Shown here piece after piece: positions 33,083 through 38,802 of a stretch of 38,802 nucleotides of DNA. The translations under genes were made by a program, and so were the position numbers. Origin of the DNA: an uncultured Oligoflexia bacterium (lineage in GTDB: Bacteria; Bdellovibrionota; Bacteriovoracia; Bacteriovoracales; Bacteriovoracaceae); the NCBI GenBank assembly GCA_950061135.1, contig CATLVU010000011.1, positions 1-38,802 of the forward strand, in the 5' to 3' direction. The stretch's first letter is position 1. Each line of letters begins with the position of its first letter. The notes beneath the pieces were generated by a model. The model worked only from the letters and a program-made list of their open reading frames with translations. It had not been told where the DNA came from and searched no databases.

Positions 33083-34670
33083 TATACCTTTTTTCAATAA
33101 ATTCATCATATGTAGTTTGTTCGTCAAATAATAATTTCCCATCTTTAATTTCGATAATTCTATTTGCGATTGTTTGAACAAACTCATGGTCATGAGATGT
33201 AAATAGCATTGAGCCTTTATAATCGATCATCCCATCGTTTAGAGCTGTTATACTCTCTAAGTCAAGGTGTGACGTAGGTCCATCGAGAACTAAAACATTA
33301 GCACCCGACAGCATTAGCTTAGCAAGCATACAACGAACTTTTTCTCCCCCAGAAAGAACATTTGTTTTTTTCAAAGATTCTTCCTGAGTGAAAAGCATTT
33401 TTCCTAAAAAACCTCTAAGAAAAGTTTCATGCTGATCTTCTGAATATTGTCTTAACCAATTAATGAGATCATGCTTTCCATCGTCAAAATATTTAGAGTT
33501 ATCACTTGGCATATAACCTTTGGTAATAGTAACTCCCCATTTATATTCTCCGGCATCTGGCTCCACTTCTCCCATTAAAATCTGAAATAAAGTTGTTTGA
33601 GCAAGATCATTAGCACCTAAAAAAACAATCTTGTCTTCTTTATTAACGGTAAAGCTGATATTATCTAATACCTTAACCCCGTCGATTGTTTTTGAAATTC
33701 CATCCACTCTTAAAATATCATTTCCTGCTTCACGGTTTTGTTTAAAATTTACATATGGATACTTTCTAGTTGAGACAGGTAGGTCTACAAGCTCAAGTTT
33801 TTCTAATTGTTTTTGTCTTGAAGTCGCTTGCTTTGACTTAGCAGCGTTAGCACTAAACCTCTGAATAAAAGCTTTAAGCTCACTCGCCTTTTCATCCGCG
33901 CGTTTTTTCTCATTGGCCCTTAACTGCTGTGCCAACTCTGATGACTTTCTCCAAAAGTCATAATTTCCAGTATAAACATTTATCTTTCTATAATCGATAT
34001 CAGCAATATGAGTACAAACTTTATTCAAAAAATGCCTATCGTGAGAAACAACAATCACAGTATTTTTAAAGTCCATAATAAAGTTTTCAAGCCACTGAAT
34101 TGAAGCGATATCCAAATGGTTGGTAGGTTCATCGAGTAATAAAATCTCAGGACTTCCAAAAAGAGCTTGGGCCAAAAGAACTTTTACTTTCTCTGCTCCT
34201 GTTAACTCTTTCATTGTCTTATCAAGAAACTCAGGGCCTAATCCTAAACCGGCCAACATACTACCTGCTTCAGATTCAGCTTCCCAACCATTTAGCTCTG
34301 CAAATTGTGCTTCTAGTTCTGAGGCGCGAATTCCATCCTCATCTGAAAAGTCTTCTTTGGCGTAGATGACATCTTTTTCTTCCATGATTTTATAGAGGAC
34401 TTCATTACCCATCAAAATTGTTTTTAAAACTTGCACATCTTCATAAGCATAATGATCCTGTTTGAGAACTGATAATCTCTCGCCGGGAGTTATATCTACA
34501 CTTCCAGTTTGCGCCTCAAGTTCTCCAGATAATATCTTAAGAAAAGTTGACTTACCTGCTCCATTGGCCCCAATGAGTCCATAGCAATTTCCATGGGTAA
34601 ATCTGATATTCACTTCATCGAAGAGTTTTTGGCCTCCGAAACTTTTTGATACGTTGTTGACTGATAACAT
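33078..34670 (-). CDS. ABC-F translation ATPase, YbiT-like, one degenerate ATP site
   Basis: The 530-residue protein equals E. coli YbiT in length and layout: two ABC domains joined by a long charged linker (about 240-300, with the PtIM helices). Domain 1 has Walker A GANGAGKS (34-41), DEPTNHLD with E181 and switch H210; its signature reads LTGAEK. Domain 2 has Walker A GANDLAQTT with Gln358 in place of Lys, an intact LSGGEK (439-444), but DGPTSHLD with Gly464 in place of the catalytic Glu. So one composite site is intact and the other is broken. No membrane segment is present. It should bind the ribosomal E site. It is monocistronic. Confidence 0.92.
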   Translation of the reverse strand: MLSVNNVSKSFGGQKLFDEVNIRFTHGNCYGLIGANGAGKSTFLKILSGELEAQTGSVDITPGERLSVLKQDHYAYEDVQVLKTILMGNEVLYKIMEEKDVIYAKEDFSDEDGIRASELEAQFAELNGWEAESEAGSMLAGLGLGPEFLDKTMKELTGAEKVKVLLAQALFGSPEILLLDEPTNHLDIASIQWLENFIMDFKNTVIVVSHDRHFLNKVCTHIADIDYRKINVYTGNYDFWRKSSELAQQLRANEKKRADEKASELKAFIQRFSANAAKSKQATSRQKQLEKLELVDLPVSTRKYPYVNFKQNREAGNDILRVDGISKTIDGVKVLDNISFTVNKEDKIVFLGANDLAQTTLFQILMGEVEPDAGEYKWGVTITKGYMPSDNSKYFDDGKHDLINWLRQYSEDQHETFLRGFLGKMLFTQEESLKKTNVLSGGEKVRCMLAKLMLSGANVLVLDGPTSHLDLESITALNDGMIDYKGSMLFTSHDHEFVQTIANRIIEIKDGKLLFDEQTTYDEFIEKRYK

Positions 34671-34727
34671 AGGTACGCGCTTCCTTTTGGAAAATTCAAT
34701 AGTTTACAGTCCTTATAAGGCCCAAAA

Positions 34728-34853
34728 ATGATCTTGCCAAGTGTTATTCTGCTAATTATACAGCTTTTTACTACTCAGGGGCATATGCTTCATACCATCG
34801 CAAAAAAAAAGGCTTTATTGTATAATAATCGTCTGACGAGTGGAGTTTTATGA
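34728..34853 (+). CDS. Possible 41-residue leader ORF coupled to the sensor kinase
   Basis: The ORF encodes a hydrophobic N-terminus (MILPSVILLIIQLF) and a basic middle, and its TGA overlaps the kinase ATG in ATGA. AAGG lies 8 bases before its ATG. Short ORFs occur by chance in AT-rich DNA, and a possible -10 box for the kinase lies inside it, so it may not be real. A run of nine A sits in the middle. Confidence 0.35.
   Translation: MILPSVILLIIQLFTTQGHMLHTIAKKKALLYNNRLTSGVL
34821..34826 (+). promoter_or_regulatory. Possible -10 box of the sensor kinase gene
   Basis: A perfect TATAAT lies 24 bases before the kinase ATG, but no -35 box at 16-18 bases is convincing (TCGCAA). If used, the leader would be about 17 bases with a GGAG ribosome binding site. 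It would compete with translation of the small upstream ORF. Confidence 0.3.
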
Positions 34854-37669
34854 AAAAACCATCATTTCCATTAAATGAATCTGAAAGGCTTATTAATTTA
34901 CAAAGCTACGATATTTTAGACACTGCTCAAGAAGCTCATTTTGATGAAATAACTAAAACTGCAGCCGAATTATGTGATTGCAAAATCGCATTAATTAGCT
35001 TGATTGATAAAGACAGGCAGTGGTTTAAATCGAAACACGGACTTTCAGTTAATGAAACCGCAAGGGATATTTCTTATTGCGGCCATGCCATATTAAATGA
35101 AGAATTATTTATCGTTGAGGATGCGACAAAAGATGATCGCTTTTGTGATAATCCATTATTGATAAATGCACCAAATGTTCGTTTCTATGCAGGTGCTCCA
35201 CTAAAAACTCCTGGCGGATATATTATTGGAACCCTTTGTGTTATTGATTCAAACCCTAAGACTTTAAACAAAGAACAAAGATTGATGCTAAAGTCATTGG
35301 CGTCTCAAGTGGTAAGTTATTTGGAACTGAGAAAAAATAATTTGCAGCAGATGAAGCTTAAAAATGAACTAGAGGAAAAGCTTCTTGAAATAAATGACTA
35401 CAACCAAGTTTTAAATAAAAATGCAATTATTGCTCGAACCGATACTGCTGGTAATATCACTTATGTTAACGATTTATTCTGTGAGATTTCAGGTTATGAA
35501 GTTGAAGAGTTAATTGGCAAAAATCATAGAATGATTAATTCAGGCATTCACTCCAAAGATTTTTTTAAAAATATGTGGGATACTATTTCTTCTGGAAAAA
35601 TCTGGAGAGGAGAAATTAGAAACAGGGCCAAAGACGGAAGTCTTTACTGGGTCGACTCTACCCTATTACCAATTAAAGACCATTTTGGAAAAACAAAAGA
35701 GTATCTTGCGATCAGATATAATATCACTGATAAAAAAGAAACCGAGTATCTATACAATGAGACTCAAAAAATCGCAAAGATTGGCGGTTGGGTTTTAAAC
35801 GTCAACACCATGGAAACACAATGGACGGATGAAACATATAAAATCCATGAGCTTGAGATCGGAACCAAGGTAAACGCAAGCCAAGGCATCAGTTTTTATG
35901 AAGAAGAAGAACGTCCCAAGCTTGAACAATATATTACGACTTGTATTAACGAAGGAACTCCTTTTGAATCTGATTTTAAATTTATCACGGCCAAAGGAAA
36001 TAAACGCTGGGTTCATAGTAAGGGAACCCCTGAGTTCGATTTAAATGGAAAAGTAATTAGGCTGTTTGGAACATTTCAAGATATCACTGAACAAAAAAAA
36101 TTAGAACAAGAATTAAAAGACTCTAATCGAAAGCTTGATCTCGCCCATGAAGGGACAGGACTTGGAATATGGACTTGGAAAATTCAAGAACAGAAAATCA
36201 AGTTCGATAAAAGATTAGCTGCAATGCTTGGTTATGAAGCGATAGATCACGAAATTTCAGAGTCCCAATGGGAACTTTTTGTTCATCGTGATGATCTAAA
36301 ACAATGCAAAACGGATTTAAAAAACTATCTTGAAAAAAAGACTAATCGTTATGAAAATATCCATCGTATGCGACATAAAAATGGTCATTGGGTATTCGTG
36401 ATGGATCGTGGCCGTTTTTCAGAATGGGATGCATATGGCAATCCAACTCAGATTACTGGAACCTATATTGATATTACAAAACTAAAAAAAGCTCAGCAAG
36501 AAGCAAAACAAGCAGAGGTTGCAAAGTCAGAGTTCTTAGCAAATATGTCTCATGAAATAAGAACACCATTAAACGGCATTATTGGGATGGCCCAATTATT
36601 ACAAACATCTGATTTTAATAATGAACAACAAGAAATGATTGATACTGTTAGCTCATCAAGTGAAACACTGCTTAGCTTAGTTAACGATATTCTAGATATA
36701 TCAAAGATTGAATCCGGTAAAATCGAATTAGAAAAAGTTAATTTTAATTTACATGATTGTATCAAAGAAGCGGCTCACCTATTAGATGCGAAGGCGAGTC
36801 AAAACAATACCTATATTCAAAATGAATTTCCACAAAAAGAGCCTTTGTGGTTTATAGGTGACGTCACAAGAATAAGGCAAATCATTATTAATTATTTGGC
36901 CAATGCCGTAAAATTCACAAAGAACGGTAAAATCACTATTGGGTATAAAGTTGTGTCTCAAAACCAAAAGAATTCTTGGGTTAAAATTTATGTAAAAGAC
37001 ACGGGAGTAGGAATTCCCAAAGAAGCCGAATCCAAACTCTTTAAATCTTTTGTTCAGGCTGACAGCTCTATTACACGAAAATTTGGAGGAACAGGCCTAG
37101 GGCTTGCAATATGCTCAAAACTTGCTCAACTAATGAAAGGTAAAGTATCTTTTGAAAGCGAGTTACATATTGGATCAACCTTTTATGTTGAAATTCCACT
37201 AAAGCCTGGTGTCCCTGAAACTCGTCAATTTGAAACAATTAAAAATGCTGATCGAACTACAGCTAAAGAATACCCTCATAATATCCTTGTGGCCGAGGAT
37301 AATGAAGTGAATCAAAGAGTAATTAATTTACTCTTGAAAAGACTGGGTTATAATCCTACTCTTGTTGCGACGGGAGTTGAGGTGCTTGAAGAATTAAAGA
37401 AAAAAGAAGAAAACCATTACTCTATTATTTTAATGGATATGCAAATGCCGGAACTAGATGGTGTTAGCGCAACTAAAAAAGTCATTCAAATATATGGAAA
37501 TAAAGCACCGAAGATCATTGCTTTAACCGCAAATGCTTTTAACTCTGACAAAGAAAAATGCTTAGCAGCTGGAATGGTTGATTTTTTACAGAAACCTCTA
37601 AAAAAAGAAACGTTGGCAAAAACCCTTATCAAATTTCATGACAACTCTAAACAACAAGCTAGCGCTTAA
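34850..37669 (+). CDS. Soluble hybrid sensor histidine kinase (GAF-PAS3-HK-REC)
   Basis: The 939-residue protein has no membrane segment. Domains in order: GAF (about 20-165, with ALISLIDKDRQWFKS), PAS-PAC 1 (about 185-295), PAS-PAC 2 (about 305-415) and PAS-PAC 3 (about 425-545), a histidine kinase dimerisation helix with H568 (FLANMSHEIRTPLNG), HATPase (N681/N685, DTGVGIP, FGGTGLGLAI), and a receiver with D863 (LMDMQMPELDG). It is a hybrid kinase that needs a separate phosphotransfer protein; none is encoded here. The GAF and PAS domains suggest it reads internal or diffusible signals such as redox state. The ATG overlaps a possible leader ORF. Its end overlaps the deamidase gene by 11 bases. 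Confidence 0.94.
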   Translation: MKKPSFPLNESERLINLQSYDILDTAQEAHFDEITKTAAELCDCKIALISLIDKDRQWFKSKHGLSVNETARDISYCGHAILNEELFIVEDATKDDRFCDNPLLINAPNVRFYAGAPLKTPGGYIIGTLCVIDSNPKTLNKEQRLMLKSLASQVVSYLELRKNNLQQMKLKNELEEKLLEINDYNQVLNKNAIIARTDTAGNITYVNDLFCEISGYEVEELIGKNHRMINSGIHSKDFFKNMWDTISSGKIWRGEIRNRAKDGSLYWVDSTLLPIKDHFGKTKEYLAIRYNITDKKETEYLYNETQKIAKIGGWVLNVNTMETQWTDETYKIHELEIGTKVNASQGISFYEEEERPKLEQYITTCINEGTPFESDFKFITAKGNKRWVHSKGTPEFDLNGKVIRLFGTFQDITEQKKLEQELKDSNRKLDLAHEGTGLGIWTWKIQEQKIKFDKRLAAMLGYEAIDHEISESQWELFVHRDDLKQCKTDLKNYLEKKTNRYENIHRMRHKNGHWVFVMDRGRFSEWDAYGNPTQITGTYIDITKLKKAQQEAKQAEVAKSEFLANMSHEIRTPLNGIIGMAQLLQTSDFNNEQQEMIDTVSSSSETLLSLVNDILDISKIESGKIELEKVNFNLHDCIKEAAHLLDAKASQNNTYIQNEFPQKEPLWFIGDVTRIRQIIINYLANAVKFTKNGKITIGYKVVSQNQKNSWVKIYVKDTGVGIPKEAESKLFKSFVQADSSITRKFGGTGLGLAICSKLAQLMKGKVSFESELHIGSTFYVEIPLKPGVPETRQFETIKNADRTTAKEYPHNILVAEDNEVNQRVINLLLKRLGYNPTLVATGVEVLEELKKKEENHYSIILMDMQMPELDGVSATKKVIQIYGNKAPKIIALTANAFNSDKEKCLAAGMVDFLQKPLKKETLAKTLIKFHDNSKQQASA

Positions 37670-38519
37670 GCGGCCCCAAGAAGTATCTAATAAACCGAAG
37701 TAGCCTACCCTTTAAAATTCGATATTCAAGTGATTCTTCAACCGGCATTTGATACTCAGTAGGATTTGAGTTTTTACCCGAAGGGAAAAGCACGTATTTA
37801 TTTGTGAGAGTTACGTAGTATGTATTGTAATAATGCATTTTTCTTAACTCACTCACCCAGACATCTAATGGTACCGCCATGTCAAACATCGCTGGGTCCA
37901 TAACATATGTCTCAATACTATTTTCAGTCTCGACTAATACTGTAGGAGCGACATGATAGCCCCATGACCAACTATGTCCCTCTAGTTGTATTTTTTCACT
38001 TTCAATAAAAACTTTACCTGAGTTTATACAAAGCTCATCCATCAACATAGACATTTTATGAGCACGAGACTCGCAACGATTCCCATACTCTGAAAACACT
38101 AAGGTTTTCTCCTGCCCTTTTAAAATTTGAAAAACTTCTTGGGCCTTTTGATGAGACAAAACACTTAAGTTATTTTCCTTAACATTATACTTAATATAGT
38201 CGTCTGATTTATAGAGATCTGATGTAATTCTTAAAGATGAATAATTAACCAGACTACTTTGACAAGACTTAACAATCTTTTTAATGGCAACCTTAGAAGT
38301 TTCAAATCGCCAATAATCAAAAATTCCCCTACCAAGCCCATAACTTTCTATATCAATATTTTCGCTAGCGACAATATTCTCCATTTGAGCAATTTGCGCA
38401 TTAACATTTTGTTGCTTGAACTCACTTCTTACAAAATTTAGTAATTGCCTAAACTCAGCTTCGCTCCCATAGACATTGATACATAAAAATACACAAAAAA
38501 TAATAGAAATTTTTTTCAT
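37659..38519 (-). CDS. Secreted protein-glutaminase-like deamidase
   Basis: The 286-residue protein starts at the ATG at 38519 with a signal peptide (1-19, ending VYGS). The C-terminal half resembles the protein glutaminase of Chryseobacterium: GNRCESRAHKMSMLM holds the catalytic Cys149, SWSWGYHVAPTVLV the His189 and YVMDPAMFDM the Asp208. Their spacings (40 and 19) are close to those recalled for that enzyme's triad (C156, H197, D217). These enzymes convert protein-bound glutamine to glutamate. Residues 20-135 would be a pro-region, matching the zymogen layout. It has no operon partner. Target proteins, perhaps of a prey cell, are unknown. Confidence 0.78.
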   Translation of the reverse strand: MKKISIIFCVFLCINVYGSEAEFRQLLNFVRSEFKQQNVNAQIAQMENIVASENIDIESYGLGRGIFDYWRFETSKVAIKKIVKSCQSSLVNYSSLRITSDLYKSDDYIKYNVKENNLSVLSHQKAQEVFQILKGQEKTLVFSEYGNRCESRAHKMSMLMDELCINSGKVFIESEKIQLEGHSWSWGYHVAPTVLVETENSIETYVMDPAMFDMAVPLDVWVSELRKMHYYNTYYVTLTNKYVLFPSGKNSNPTEYQMPVEESLEYRILKGRLLRFIRYFLGPLKR

Positions 38520-38529
38520 TTCTCGTTCC

Positions 38530-38554
38530 CCGTAAAAGTCGGCGGACTTTACGG
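38530..38554 (-). promoter_or_regulatory. Hairpin just upstream of the deamidase start
   Basis: On the minus strand CCGTAAAGTC, loop CGCC and GACTTTTACGG form a ten-pair stem with one bulged A. The 3' arm runs directly into GGGAACGAG, the likely ribosome binding site, about 10 bases before the ATG at 38519. It could hide or expose that site. Confidence 0.35.
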
Positions 38555-38714
38555 CCGAATCTAATTTTGTGCAAAGCAATTAAACAAACAAGTAAGAAGT
38601 ACACGCTTCCTTTTCGCAAACGAGTTACTTTCATAAATGAAAAAACAAGCGATTTTTTCTCACATTTATTCAAATTAAATATCTTTTGAATTAAAACTTC
38701 GAAGTCTTCCGTGA

Positions 38715-38730
38715 CGCCCACCGATGGGCG
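38715..38730. promoter_or_regulatory. GC-rich hairpin before the last gene
   Basis: CGCCCA-CCGA-TGGGCG is a perfect six-base stem with a tetraloop, standing out from its AT-rich surroundings. It lies 22 bases before the ATG at 38753. No T run follows on either strand, so it is not an obvious terminator. The wider gap 38520-38752 holds only this and the previous hairpin. Confidence 0.35.
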
Positions 38731-38752
38731 CCTTTACTACAAAGGATTTTTC

Positions 38753-38802
38753 ATGGAAGAGATGATTAGGGTGTTTCTACTCATTTTTCTTATGTACGTA
38801 TT
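38753..38802 (+). CDS. Start of a gene cut by the window edge
   Basis: An ATG eight bases after AAAGGA opens a frame that runs to the end of the window: MEEMIRVFLLIFLMYV. The AAAGGA-TTTTTC layout matches that of the metallophosphoesterase start, so this is probably a true gene. The hydrophobic N-terminus suggests an exported or membrane protein. Nothing more can be said. Confidence 0.6.
   Translation, partial: MEEMIRVFLLIFLMYV

Noticed and set aside
38455-38721. An 88-codon frame on the minus strand covering the gap next to the deamidase start.
   Set aside because: It starts with GTG without a ribosome binding site, runs into the deamidase signal peptide in another frame, and has an atypical Arg/Phe-rich composition.

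Overview
The window is a densely packed, AT-rich chromosomal segment of a diderm (Gram-negative) bacterium. It encodes a TolC/RND envelope system, a TonB-dependent receptor, apolipoprotein N-acyltransferase and many predicted lipoproteins. The gene content, AT-rich composition, AAGGA-type ribosome binding sites, abundance of small secreted orphans and secreted hydrolases suggest a member of the Bdellovibrionota (Bacteriovorax/Halobacteriovorax-like predators). This assignment is an inference from general knowledge; no rRNA gene is present to confirm it.

Layout. 1-5.1 kb: a four-helix-bundle (S23/IVS-type) protein, a FecR-like/TPR two-gene operon whose products share a short motif, several small exported orphans and a purple-acid-phosphatase-like metallophosphoesterase. 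5.1-11.5 kb: an efflux operon read leftwards (TetR, TolC, a very short membrane-fusion protein, RND permease), divergent from a second TetR gene, with a near-ideal operator between them. 11.5-16.2 kb: a leftward housekeeping operon rho-prfA-prmC-murA-hinT. 16.3-23.1 kb: ruvX-mltG, a trypsin-fold lipoprotein with a broken catalytic triad, a two-cysteine DksA-like protein with a clear terminator, a subtilase, lnt and a small lipoprotein. 23.2-26.8 kb: leftward genes for a HEAT-like protein, a membrane-anchored coiled-coil protein, an inositol-monophosphatase-like enzyme, YacG and a class IV aminotransferase. 26.9-32.2 kb: hflX, a stand-alone DnaA domain I protein, a 31-residue membrane peptide, a pseudo-receiver protein, a small acidic protein, and a TonB receptor coupled to a kynureninase-like PLP enzyme. 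32.3-38.8 kb: yebC, an ABC-F ATPase with one degenerate ATP site, a 939-residue hybrid sensor kinase possibly preceded by a coupled leader ORF, a secreted protein-glutaminase-like deamidase, and the first codons of one more gene.

How it works together. Much of the window deals with envelope traffic and its upkeep: efflux, TonB uptake, lipoprotein acylation, peptidoglycan precursor synthesis (MurA) and cleavage (MltG). Another part deals with transcription and translation (Rho, RF1 and its methyltransferase, DksA-like protein, HflX, ABC-F). Several proteins keep a recognisable fold but have lost canonical residues: RND without the TM4 aspartates, adaptor without hairpin, protease without His/Ser, DksA without its zinc site, ABC-F with one broken site, receiver without Asp. 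The best candidates for new biology are the protein-glutaminase-like secreted enzyme, the free-standing DnaA domain I and the unusual RND/adaptor pair. No stretch longer than 300 bases lacks a gene. I saw no tRNA, rRNA, CRISPR array, insertion sequence, integrase or origin.
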